From Planctomycetota bacterium (lineage in GTDB: Bacteria > Planctomycetota > UBA8742 > UBA2392): DNA of 64,000 bases. The stretch is from positions 2,046,001 to 2,110,000 of the forward strand of contig JADJRK010000001.1 of NCBI GenBank assembly GCA_016712285.1. The letters run 5' to 3'. The notes below the pieces were generated by a model. The model saw only the letters and a program-made list of their open reading frames with translations. It ran no database searches and was not told the origin of the DNA. The position numbers were made by a program, and so were the translations under genes. Numbering within the stretch: the stretch's first letter is position 1; every line of letters starts with the position of its first letter. Below are positions 16,660 to 28,390 of the stretch, piece after piece.

Positions 16660-17253
16660 CTACTTGCGCACGCCTGTCTGGATGCTGCTCCATTCGTCCA
16701 CATACCACTTGCCGCCGTCAGACCTTAGCGTGATCGGCGAGGCGTTGTCCTTGCCGCTGCTCCAGACGAAGTACTTCAATTCCGTGCTGGAGTTCTCGCG
16801 CGTCTCTTTGATCTCGATCACGATCGAGGCCGAATTCGACACTGCGTAGTCGGTCGGCTTGCCGCCCGTGTAGCTGCGCGCGCGTTCGGGATTATCCCGA
16901 ATGCGCCCCATGCCCTCCGACGCGGCCTGGCTGGGCTTGACGCCGGTCGGGCCTTCCGGGTCGGACCATTGGTCGTTCTTGCGGCTCAGGTAAGCCGCAG
17001 CCGCATAGCCCGCCGTCTGGTCTTCTTCAATGAGCAGCAGTGCATTGAAAAACAGCAGCAGCGTTTCGTCGGCGTCGGTGCCTTCCTTGTCATACGCAGC
17101 CTTGATGTCCGCGGCGCTATGCACTCGTGCGCGCTCGATGGTGCGCTTGGTGGCGTCGTTCTTGACGTCCTCCTTGATTTTGCGAGTGCTCTCACATGCC
17201 GTGACAAGCACGGCCAGGGCGATCAAGGTGAACATGCCTGCACGTGCGATCAT
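16660..17253 (-). CDS. Lipoprotein of unknown function
   Basis: 197 aa from the ATG preceded by GGAGAGC. A short hydrophobic leader ends in the lipobox LVTAC, so the mature protein should begin with a lipid-modified Cys. The rest is soluble: a charged helical region (about 25-85), then a mixed alpha/beta region with VIEIKETRENSSTELKYFVW and SDGGKWYVDEWSSI near the end, which resembles the NTF2-like or DUF4878-type folds that often sit in small lipoproteins. That resemblance is only a guess. No partner is evident; the gene is divergent from sucA. Confidence 0.65.
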   Translation of the reverse strand: MIARAGMFTLIALAVLVTACESTRKIKEDVKNDATKRTIERARVHSAADIKAAYDKEGTDADETLLLFFNALLLIEEDQTAGYAAAAYLSRKNDQWSDPEGPTGVKPSQAASEGMGRIRDNPERARSYTGGKPTDYAVSNSASIVIEIKETRENSSTELKYFVWSSGKDNASPITLRSDGGKWYVDEWSSIQTGVRK

Positions 17254-17398
17254 GTGCTCTCCAATGTGGTTGGCCAATCTGGCCTGCAATTAGCCTTTTG
17301 TCCGCGTCATTGCCAACAACATTCTCTCGATGGTGCACCGGCGCTTTGCTTTCCATCGCTACCTGGCGGCTGCACGTGGCGCGTTGCTGCCCGTGTCC

Positions 17399-17404
17399 TA
17401 CAAT
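17399..17404 (+). promoter_or_regulatory. Candidate -10 box for the sucA operon
   Basis: TACAAT matches the -10 consensus at 5 of 6 positions and lies 21 nt before the sucA ATG. No good -35 hexamer is found at 16-18 bp, so the assignment is tentative. Confidence 0.35.
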
Positions 17405-17425
17405 CCGGCCGGAGACTGAGTCGCA

Positions 17426-20175
<2,750 letters not shown>

Positions 20176-20176
<1 letters not shown>

Positions 20177-20203
20177 ACAGGAGCCCGGAGCGCAAGCGAC
20201 GGG
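20176..20203. repeat. 28-bp dispersed repeat, copy in the sucA-sucB gap
   Basis: A 28-bp unit with core GCCCGGAGCGCAAGCGACGG. An identical 28-bp copy lies in frame inside sucB at 20475-20502. Related degenerate sequences (GCCC.GAGCGCAAGC..GGG type) occur at 53520, 56492 and 56548. Confidence 0.85.
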
Positions 20204-20217
20204 TTGAGGAACGAACC

Positions 20218-21420
20218 ATGACGATTGAACTGAAAGTCCCCAGCCCCGGCGAGAGCATCACCGAGGTCATTATCGCCAGTTGGCTGAAAGCCGAGGGCGA
20301 CGCGGTCGCCACTGACGAAACCATGGTCGAGATCGACAGCGACAAGAGCACGCTGGCTGTCGGCGCGCCCAAGGGCGGCGTGATCCAGAAACTGTTGAAG
20401 AAAGAGGGCGAAACCGCCCAGGTAGGAGAAGTCATCGCCATCATCGACGAAAACGGCAAGGCGCCGACGCAGAAAACAGGAGCCCGGAGCGCAAGCGACG
20501 GGAAGACAGACGCAACCGCAACGACGCCACCAAGTTCCAAACCCGGCAACGGCGAAGCCCGCGTCATGCCCAGCGCACGGCACCTCGCAGCCGAAAAGGG
20601 CATCGACCCATCAGCCGTCAAAGGCACCGGCCCCGGCGGCCGCGTGCTGAAAGAAGACATCCAGCGCGCCCAGCCCCGCCCGGAAGGGCGGGGGGAAGAA
20701 GGACCAGCCACCGGTGAATCCCGCGCCACTGAACGCGTTCGCATGACCAACCTGCGCAAACGCATCGCGCAGCGGCTGGTCGAGTCGCAGCAAAATGCGG
20801 CGATCCTGACCACGTTCAATGAAATCGACATGCAAGCGGTGAACGACCTGCGCAAGCAGTTCAAAGACACGTTTGCCGAAAAGTACGGCATCAAGCTCGG
20901 GTTCATGAGCTTCTTCGTGAAAGCCGCCGTGGACGCGCTGAAGCAGATGCCGCAGGTCAACGCGCAGATCGACGGCGACGAAATCGTGTACCACAACTAC
21001 CAGGACATCGGCGTCGCGATCGGGGGTGGCAAGGGCCTCGTGGTGCCGGTGATCCGCAACGCCGAGCGCCTGAGCTTCGCCGAGATTGAGCAGACCATCG
21101 CCGACTTCGGCAAACGCGCGCAAACCGGCGGCATCACGCCTGACGAGATGGCGGGCGGCACGTTCACGATTTCCAACGGCGGCATTTACGGCAGCCTGCT
21201 CAGCACACCGATCCTGAACCCGCCCCAAAGCGGCATTCTGGGCATGCACGCGATCCAGGACCGCCCTGTCGCCATCAACGGCCAGGTGGTGATCCGGCCG
21301 ATGATGTACATCGCCATGAGTTACGACCACCGCCTGATCGACGGGCGCGAAGCCGTCACCTTTCTCAAGCGCATCAAAGAGTGCATCGAAAACCCGACCC
21401 GCATGTTGATGGAAGTGTAG
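20218..21420 (+). CDS. sucB: Dihydrolipoamide succinyltransferase (E2 of 2-oxoglutarate dehydrogenase)
   Basis: 400 aa. It forms the core of the complex and transfers succinyl from the lipoyl arm to CoA. The lipoyl domain covers residues 1-78 with the lipoylated K43 in DSDKST. The peripheral-subunit-binding domain covers about 118-152 (MPSARHLAAEKGIDPSAVKG). The catalytic domain is about 170-400 with H371-xxx-D375-G. The start ATG follows GAGGAA. Both inter-domain linkers contain mobile-looking repeats in frame: a 28-bp unit at residues 86-95 and a CCCCGCCC/GGGCGGGG palindrome at residues 153-159. Operon with sucA and lpd (7-bp gap). Confidence 0.97.
   Translation: MTIELKVPSPGESITEVIIASWLKAEGDAVATDETMVEIDSDKSTLAVGAPKGGVIQKLLKKEGETAQVGEVIAIIDENGKAPTQKTGARSASDGKTDATATTPPSSKPGNGEARVMPSARHLAAEKGIDPSAVKGTGPGGRVLKEDIQRAQPRPEGRGEEGPATGESRATERVRMTNLRKRIAQRLVESQQNAAILTTFNEIDMQAVNDLRKQFKDTFAEKYGIKLGFMSFFVKAAVDALKQMPQVNAQIDGDEIVYHNYQDIGVAIGGGKGLVVPVIRNAERLSFAEIEQTIADFGKRAQTGGITPDEMAGGTFTISNGGIYGSLLSTPILNPPQSGILGMHAIQDRPVAINGQVVIRPMMYIAMSYDHRLIDGREAVTFLKRIKECIENPTRMLMEV
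20475..20502. repeat. 28-bp dispersed repeat inserted in frame in sucB
   Basis: Identical over 28 bp to 20176-20203. It encodes part of the flexible linker between the lipoyl and subunit-binding domains, so it is tolerated there. Confidence 0.85.
20674..20693. repeat. In-frame palindrome in sucB linker
   Basis: CCCCGCCC-ggaa-GGGCGGGG. The same motif with the same GGAA loop recurs in lpd (22142-22159) and, as CCCCGGCC-ggaa-GGCCGGGG variants, twice in the BNR protein at 52251. Confidence 0.85.
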
Positions 21421-21427
21421 CGAAGGC

Positions 21428-22810
<1,383 letters not shown>

Positions 22811-22822
22811 TGGCAGCAAAAC

Positions 22823-22874
22823 AGCCGGGACGGGTGTTGCTTGGGTGCAGTTAGGGTTGGCACCCGCCCCGGCT
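22823..22874. terminator. Long-loop hairpin between lpd and the ECF sigma gene
   Basis: A 14-bp stem with one mismatch (22823-22836 with 22861-22874) separates two convergent genes; the loop is 24 nt. Probably a shared terminator. Confidence 0.5.
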
Positions 22875-24757
22875 TACTGCACGATTCGCGGGATGTAGAC
22901 GTCGTAGCTGTCGAGCAACGCCGCCCGCGCTTCTTCGCTGAGTGCCACAAGGTCACGCATCGACTTCACAAGCTTGACCGTGCCGCGCAGCGCAATCGCG
23001 GCCTGGTCATAGGTGTAAAAGCGCGTTTCCGCCTGCGACACAGGCGTGAGTGCGCCCGCGACGTCGGCCACCCATGACTCAAGCAGCGGCGCCAGCGTGT
23101 CAAGCTGTGCTTCTTCCACCTTGTAGCGTTGCACCAGCATGTCCCGCAGTTTCTGCCTCAGCTCGGCGTTGTCTTGACCCGTCAAGATCGGGCTGGTGTG
23201 AATCAGCATCAGCGTCGGGCAATGCAGGTCGCTGAACGCCACGCGATAGGTCGCGGGGTCCACCAGCTGCGCACGCTGCTCGGTGGTCAGTACGTCGTAA
23301 AGGCTGTCCATGAACGCGCCCTTCAGCAGGTACTCGTCCAGCAGCTTTTCACAGCGCGGCGTGGTGTTGCCGTACTTGCCCTGGGCGGCTTCCCAGTCGC
23401 CTTCATAGGCCAGCCCCAGCCGCTCAATCTGCGCGCGCTGGTCGTCGCTCAAGGGCAGGCCGGCTTCGCGCAACTCGCCGGCGAACATGTTGGCCACGGT
23501 CAGCGGGTGCGTCAGCTCGCCGTTGTGGCGGGCCCAGCTCTTGATCACGCCGATGGTTTCATATTCGTACTGGCGCACGATTTCGGTGTGCCGTTGCAGC
23601 CGGATCTGCACTTCACGCGAGGGCTGCTCACCCTTTCGCTGCGCGGCGCGAATCTCGCGAATGCACTCGACCACCACTCGATTGGCGCGTGACAGCTCTT
23701 TCCAGTTTGACTTGCGCACACCATCGATCTGCCCGTAGCGGCCGAACGTGAAGGTCGGCTCGCGCTCGAGCTGCTCGGCTTTGATCGGGCCAAGCTCGGC
23801 CTCCAGTTGATCCGCGCGGTCGCGTGCCTCGTCGCGCTCGGCCGCCACGGCGGCCAGTTCTGCACGCAACTTCGTTGCCTCGTCTTTGGCCTGGCGTGCT
23901 TCTACCTTCGCATCAGCCACTTCCTTGGAAGTTTCGTCAGGAACCTGTGCGGCATGCTTGCGGGACTGCGCCGGCTGGTCGGTCGAGGCCGGTGCGGAAA
24001 CTTCTTCCGACGCCGCCTGCGGTGTGTGCACCGGCTGTGGGTCGGGGTGAATGGCCCGCTCGGCAAAGAACCCGCCGCCGAACCCGATGCCGATGGCCAG
24101 CGCCAAGCCGGCTGCGATCAATCCCTTGTTTGCCATCACTGCTCCTGTTGCCACGGCGGCGCCAGCCGTCGAAGCCGAACTGAATGCCGCCGATTTCCAT
24201 GCTGCGAGTGCCGCATCCCACCCGCCCGGGGGGGCAAAGGCGGGCAGCACCGCAAGCGAAGCCATCAGCGACTCTTCCTTACGATTAAGCCGCTGGCGAA
24301 GTCGTTCCATCCCGCGGCTGACGTGGCTGCTGAGCGTCTTGACCGGCATGCCCAATGATTCCGCGGCCTCGACGTGCGTGAGCCCGGAGATGTAGGTCAG
24401 CGCAATTGCCTCGCGTTCCGCCTCAGGCAGTGTCTCGAGCGCCAGGCGCAGTTGCTGTGCAGTCTCGCCGCGTTGTGCGTTGTTTGCCGGGCCTGGTGAT
24501 GGATCCTGCATCTCGAATTCCTCGGCATGGCTGGGCCGGCGTTTGCGCCTGAGGTTGCGCGCTTCGTGGACCAGCACGGCACTGAACCAGGGCCACGGGT
24601 CATCGCGCGGAATACGCTCAGGTTTGCGGGCCGCGGCCACAAAGGCCTGTTGCACGCAGTCGTGCGCTTCATGGGGGTCACGCAGCAGCCCACAAGCAAG
24701 GCGCCACGCCCGCTCCGCACAAAGGTTGAAGCAACGTTCCAGTGCAACACGTCCCAT
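22874..24757 (-). CDS. ECF sigma factor with transmembrane and coiled-coil C-terminal extension
   Basis: 627 aa. Sigma region 2 occupies about residues 8-75 (CVQQAFVAAARKP) and region 4 about 102-158 (LPEAEREAIALTYISGLTHVEAA, then VKTLSSHVSRG). Instead of ending there, the protein continues with an Ala-rich segment, a predicted transmembrane helix (212-231), a Pro/Ser/Gln-rich linker, a long coiled coil (about 278-330) and a 300-residue soluble domain. Known ECF factors of planctomycetes often carry such extensions in place of a separate anti-sigma factor; the extracytoplasmic part may be the sensor. No anti-sigma gene is adjacent. The upstream neighbour is the AlkA-like gene. Confidence 0.85.
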   Translation of the reverse strand: MGRVALERCFNLCAERAWRLACGLLRDPHEAHDCVQQAFVAAARKPERIPRDDPWPWFSAVLVHEARNLRRKRRPSHAEEFEMQDPSPGPANNAQRGETAQQLRLALETLPEAEREAIALTYISGLTHVEAAESLGMPVKTLSSHVSRGMERLRQRLNRKEESLMASLAVLPAFAPPGGWDAALAAWKSAAFSSASTAGAAVATGAVMANKGLIAAGLALAIGIGFGGGFFAERAIHPDPQPVHTPQAASEEVSAPASTDQPAQSRKHAAQVPDETSKEVADAKVEARQAKDEATKLRAELAAVAAERDEARDRADQLEAELGPIKAEQLEREPTFTFGRYGQIDGVRKSNWKELSRANRVVVECIREIRAAQRKGEQPSREVQIRLQRHTEIVRQYEYETIGVIKSWARHNGELTHPLTVANMFAGELREAGLPLSDDQRAQIERLGLAYEGDWEAAQGKYGNTTPRCEKLLDEYLLKGAFMDSLYDVLTTEQRAQLVDPATYRVAFSDLHCPTLMLIHTSPILTGQDNAELRQKLRDMLVQRYKVEEAQLDTLAPLLESWVADVAGALTPVSQAETRFYTYDQAAIALRGTVKLVKSMRDLVALSEEARAALLDSYDVYIPRIVQ

Positions 24758-24827
24758 CTGTAGTTAACCGTTCCGGGGAACCTCTATGCCTGCAACAAAA
24801 TCAAGAAACAGGACAGGCAGCCACCCA

Positions 24828-25445
24828 TCACAGCTCAAGGGCGCGCCAGCACAGCCAGCTTCCTACGCTGCGATAGGGCCGCCAGTGGTCGGCGAGCGCC
24901 AGCAGTTCTTTTGGCTTGGGCGGCTGACCCATCCCGCACGCTTTGGCAAATCCCTTCTGCACGCCAAGGTCGTTGACCGGCAGCACGTCCGGCCTTCCCA
25001 GCTGGAACATCAGCAGCATCTCGACCGTCCAGCGCCCGACTCCGTGCACCTGTGTCAGCATTTCAATGATCGCCTCGTCTTCCATTCGGGCGAGTTTTGC
25101 AAAGGTCGGAATCTCGCCCTTTGCCGTGCGGCGCGCGAGGTCTTTGATCGCCTTTTGCTTGTTGGCGGAAACACCCGCCTTGCGCAACTTCGGCGCTGAC
25201 ATCTTGAGCAGCAGCTCAGGCCTGGGCCGTCGCGCCGGAAACAGGTCGAGCAGTCGGCCGTGAATCGTCGTCGCCGCCTTGCCCGCAAGCTGCTGAAAAA
25301 TGATCGCCCGCAGCAGGTACTCATACGGGCTGCGATAGCGCTTGATCTCAAGCCGAACGGGGCCTGCGGCCTTGATTACGCGGGCCAGCCCCGGGTCGGC
25401 GGCTGCAATGTGGCGCACAGCTTGTTGCCAATCATAGGTGAGCAT
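24828..25445 (-). CDS. DNA-3-methyladenine glycosylase II (AlkA-like, HhH-GPD)
   Basis: 205 aa. It removes alkylated bases from DNA in base excision repair. The helix-hairpin-helix LTQVHGVGRWTVEMLLMF is followed by DVLPVNDLGV, whose D159 is the catalytic aspartate. There is no N-terminal TBP-like domain, so it is a short bacterial/archaeal-type AlkA. Three ATGs lie close together; the one preceded by GAGAG at 7 nt is chosen, and the next upstream one (25451) is possible. The gene lies 70 bp upstream of the sigma gene on the same strand; a common transcript is possible but not shown. Confidence 0.9.
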   Translation of the reverse strand: MLTYDWQQAVRHIAAADPGLARVIKAAGPVRLEIKRYRSPYEYLLRAIIFQQLAGKAATTIHGRLLDLFPARRPRPELLLKMSAPKLRKAGVSANKQKAIKDLARRTAKGEIPTFAKLARMEDEAIIEMLTQVHGVGRWTVEMLLMFQLGRPDVLPVNDLGVQKGFAKACGMGQPPKPKELLALADHWRPYRSVGSWLCWRALEL

Positions 25446-25543
25446 GTTCATTCTCTCGGGCGTGTCCGTGCAGCAGGATTTCAACCCGTATCCTGCGCGT
25501 TGTTGTATGGTGCGAGTATGCCCGACAGGGGCGGGTGTTGCCT

Positions 25544-26899
25544 ATGGCGCCTGAGTCACGAAAGCCTGATCTCGCATCGACTGACGCCGGTCGCTGGTTC
25601 GCCGTCGCGGTCGGCAGCATCGCCGTGGCCGGCTCGTTCGCACTGTATCTGGCTGCCGCCCGCATTCCCGGCCTTGAAACGCTGCTGATCCCGGACCCCA
25701 AGTTCGGGTGGCGCGCCCTGATCGTTCACGTGAACCTGGCCCTGGGAGTCTGGTTCAGCGCGTTCACCGCGGGCCTGTTCTGCCTGCTCCCCGGCGTCAG
25801 GCAGGTCAGAATCACGCCGTTGGCGCAACTGCTTGCCGTCGCCGGCGTGATCGCATTCAGCGCCACACTATTCGTCGAAAGCGCTGAGCCCGTGCGCAGC
25901 AACTACGTGCCCGCGCTCGATCACTGGCTGTTCCTGCTGGGCATTGGCCTGTTCGGCGCCTCGCTTGGGCTGGGCTTTCTTGATGCCCGCCTGGTCCGTT
26001 CCGCCCAGCCATCACAGATTCCGGCCGATGCACGGCCGGGCCTGCGGGCCGCAGCCGTGGCATATCTCGCTGCGATGGCCACCTTTGGCGCGGCATGGGC
26101 GACACAGCCGGACGGCCTGTTGCCGCTCGCGTACTACGAGCGCCTGTTCTGGGGCGGCGGCCACCTGCTTCAGTTCGCGAACGTGCTGGCCATGGTGGCG
26201 GCCTGGCTGTTCTTGCTGTCGAAAACCTTAGGACGTCCGGTGCTGCAGCCCGGATTGTCCGCAATCTTGATGACGCTGCTGTTGTTGCCGTGCCTGTCGG
26301 GGCCGGTGGTGGTGCTCGCCGACCTGTCGCCGCAGGTGTTCACCGAGCTGATGCGCTGGGGCATTTTTCCCGTGGTCAGTGTTTTCATCGTGCTTTGTGC
26401 GCACGCGATCTGGCGCGCGCGCGGCAGCCTGGCCAAGGGGTCGTTGCGCAGTGCCGCATTCGTGGGCTTCGTGACAAGTGCCTGCATGACAGTCGCCGGG
26501 TTCATCCTTGGCTCATTGATCCGCGACAACAACACGCTGGTGCCCGGCCACTACCATATGAGCATCGGTGCGGTGACCGCGGCATTCATGGCGGTCCTGC
26601 TGGTGCTGCTTGAGCCGTTGGGCGCGCCGCTGCCCAGTGCACGGCTGCGAAGCCTGGCTGTCTGGCAGCCGCTGCTGTTCGGCGGCGGGCAGGCCGTGAT
26701 GGCGATCGGATTCGCGATCGCGGGCGTGGCCGGTGCTGAGCGCAAGGCCTATGGCAGCGAGCAGGTGGTTCGCAGCACGGGCGAGTGGATCGGTTTGTCG
26801 ATCATGGGCCTGGGCGGTGTGCTCGCATCGGTCGGGGGTGTGATCTTTCTGGTGCTGGTTGCCAAGGCCTACCTGAACCGCCGCAAACCGGCGCATTGA
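25544..26899 (+). CDS. Heme-copper oxidase subunit I-like membrane protein lacking CuB ligands
   Basis: 451 aa with about 12 hydrophobic segments. The heme ligand pattern of oxidase subunit I is partly kept: H62 in the second segment (VHVNLALG), W203-GGG-H207 in the sixth (compare WxxGH), and H336-Y-H338 in the tenth (GHYHMSIG, compare HxHxxxxG). The His-His pair expected in the seventh segment is absent, and the position of the cross-linked tyrosine is F211. It may therefore bind heme without reducing oxygen. The start is uncertain: the ATG at 25544 or GTG at 25535. A cytochrome c lipoprotein follows after 53 bp, a likely redox partner. Confidence 0.75.
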   Translation: MAPESRKPDLASTDAGRWFAVAVGSIAVAGSFALYLAAARIPGLETLLIPDPKFGWRALIVHVNLALGVWFSAFTAGLFCLLPGVRQVRITPLAQLLAVAGVIAFSATLFVESAEPVRSNYVPALDHWLFLLGIGLFGASLGLGFLDARLVRSAQPSQIPADARPGLRAAAVAYLAAMATFGAAWATQPDGLLPLAYYERLFWGGGHLLQFANVLAMVAAWLFLLSKTLGRPVLQPGLSAILMTLLLLPCLSGPVVVLADLSPQVFTELMRWGIFPVVSVFIVLCAHAIWRARGSLAKGSLRSAAFVGFVTSACMTVAGFILGSLIRDNNTLVPGHYHMSIGAVTAAFMAVLLVLLEPLGAPLPSARLRSLAVWQPLLFGGGQAVMAIGFAIAGVAGAERKAYGSEQVVRSTGEWIGLSIMGLGGVLASVGGVIFLVLVAKAYLNRRKPAH

Positions 26900-26952
26900 C
26901 AACCCGCGCCCGCAAAACGACAAGCAGCACGGTCACAACCAAGGAGAGAGCA

Positions 26953-27459
26953 ATGAAGTGGTGGACGACAGTTTCGATGGCGGTGCTGGCCTCAGCCAGC
27001 CTGATGTTTGCAGCCTGCGGCGGCGACAACGCGGCACCGAGCAACCGCGGCAAGGCGGGCGGGCAGGCCCACGCGCACGGGTTTCACCCGGACGTGCCGG
27101 CGGATTACAAAGACAAGAAGCCGCCCGAGGGCATGGACCTGAAGAACGCCGACGTGATCGCCAAAGGCAAAGAGCTGTTCGGCAACGCTGACCGCGGCAA
27201 CTGCGTCAGCTGCCACGGTGCAAGCGGCAAGGGTGACGGCCCGCTGGGCGCGAACCTGGACCCGAAGCCGGGCAACCTGACCGACCCAGATGTGCACGAG
27301 CACGTTTCGGACGCCTACATTTTCTGGCGTATCAAGACCGGCAACGCCGGCTGGGGCAACCACGACGGCAAGGTCAGCGGCATGCTGGGGTTTGCCAACG
27401 GCACAGACGAAGAGATCTGGCAGCTTGTGGCATACGTACGCTCGCTGAACGGCAAGTAA
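26953..27459 (+). CDS. Mono-heme cytochrome c lipoprotein
   Basis: 168 aa. AAGGAGAG precedes the ATG. The lipobox FAAC gives lipidated C22, so the protein is membrane-tethered on the outer face. One heme motif, C84-V-S-C87-H88, is followed by GDGPLGANLDPKPGNL, and a Met in SGMLGF is the likely sixth ligand, as in class I cytochromes. An N-terminal His-rich stretch (QAHAHGFH) could bind metal. It is co-oriented with the oxidase-like gene just upstream and probably exchanges electrons with it. A strong terminator follows. Confidence 0.9.
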   Translation: MKWWTTVSMAVLASASLMFAACGGDNAAPSNRGKAGGQAHAHGFHPDVPADYKDKKPPEGMDLKNADVIAKGKELFGNADRGNCVSCHGASGKGDGPLGANLDPKPGNLTDPDVHEHVSDAYIFWRIKTGNAGWGNHDGKVSGMLGFANGTDEEIWQLVAYVRSLNGK

Positions 27460-27472
27460 TCGAGTTGGAAAA

Positions 27473-27506
27473 CACAACGGGCCGCGCTGATGCGCGGCCC
27501 GTTGTG
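27473..27506. terminator. Perfect 15-bp terminator hairpin
   Basis: Stem 27473-27487 with 27492-27506, loop TGAT, between the convergent cytochrome and HU genes. Confidence 0.75.
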
Positions 27507-27520
27507 CATGGCGTTACGAG

Positions 27521-27814
27521 TTACTTCTTGCCCTTGTTGATCTTGTCCTTGAAGTCCTTGCCGACCTTGAAGCCGACGGTCTTGTAGGCCTTGATCTTCA
27601 TCGACTGGCCGGTCTGCGGGTTGCGGCCGTTACGGGCAGCGCGCGAGCGAACGGCGAAAGTGCCGAAGCCGATGATCTGGACCTTCTCGTCCTTCTGGAC
27701 GCCTTCACGAACCGCGTCAACTACCGCGTCGAAAGCGCGTTCAGCGGCGGCCTTGCTCTCGAAGCCGGCCTTCTTGTTCTTAAGGATCAGGTCAACCAGT
27801 TCTGCTTTGTTCAT
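27521..27814 (-). CDS. HU family DNA-binding protein
   Basis: 97 aa, standard HU length. It binds and bends DNA as a dimer in the nucleoid. MNKAELVDLI starts the helical dimerisation part, and the DNA-binding arm carries GRNPQTGQSMKI with the intercalating proline. GGAG precedes the chosen ATG at 6 nt; an upstream in-frame ATG is rejected. The best promoter lies about 230 bp upstream (28042-28070), leaving an unusually long leader of roughly 220 nt. Whether it is HU-alpha, HU-beta or an IHF-like member cannot be decided here. Confidence 0.95.
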   Translation of the reverse strand: MNKAELVDLILKNKKAGFESKAAAERAFDAVVDAVREGVQKDEKVQIIGFGTFAVRSRAARNGRNPQTGQSMKIKAYKTVGFKVGKDFKDKINKGKK

Positions 27815-28390
27815 ACTGTGCTCCGTTCCCACGAGGGGTTCTGAAACCTGTGCGTCACCGAGACCATCCCGTGTGACGTGATTCTCTGACTAGGTGCCGA
27901 ACTACAACATGTAGTCCGTTGGTAAGTTCTTTGAATCAGGATTCAGGAAAAGCCGGCGGCCCAAGCCCCACACTTCGCACTGCCGGGGACCGCACCCCTG
28001 AACCCTTTGATGTAAGCCCACAAGGGCTTGCGTTGTGCGGAACCATAGCGCAGAGCCAGTCGGCGGTCAAGGCGCTCATACTAAATTGTTGAAAAAATCG
28101 TGGCCGCAAACCCGCTTCAAATACGCATTTTCGTGGCACCATCCCGGCGGAAACTGCTTGACAGAGCGCACTGACGTTCATACACGCCTGACCCGCCCGC
28201 AGAGCAGACTCCGGGACACATGCACCCGAAAGCTGGCCTGTCAAGCCGCTTCTGCGTGTTTCTTTGGGGACATGCTTTGTCAAGCGGTTTTGCGGACTTC
28301 TGTGACGCCTGCCCCAAAGTCCGATAATGCAGGGGTTCGGCGTAGATCAGAGTTCCTGACACACCACGAACGCGTGTCCGGCACATCGAA
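27815..28390. other. 576-bp intergenic region: HU leader and unexplained TTGACA boxes
   Basis: No convincing coding sequence is present. The proximal part (to about 28036) would be the HU leader and contains hairpins such as AAGCCC/GGGCTT (28014-28029) and ACTAC/GTAGT (27901-27915). The distal part holds three exact TTGACA boxes, one on plus at 28159-28164 and two on minus (28240-28245 and 28279-28284), none with a good -10 at 16-18 bp. CTTTGGGG and CCCCAAAG form an 8-bp inverted pair near 28262 and 28312. A small RNA here cannot be excluded. Confidence 0.5.
28042..28070 (-). promoter_or_regulatory. Sigma-70-type promoter for HU
   Basis: Reading the minus strand: -35 TTGACC (28065-28070), 17-bp spacer, -10 TATGGT (28042-28047). 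Transcription would begin near 28035. Confidence 0.55.

Noticed and set aside
27961..28040. tRNA or tmRNA in the HU leader
   Set aside because: A GGGTTCAGGGG stretch hints at a T-loop on the minus strand, but no acceptor stem or anticodon arm can be folded around it.
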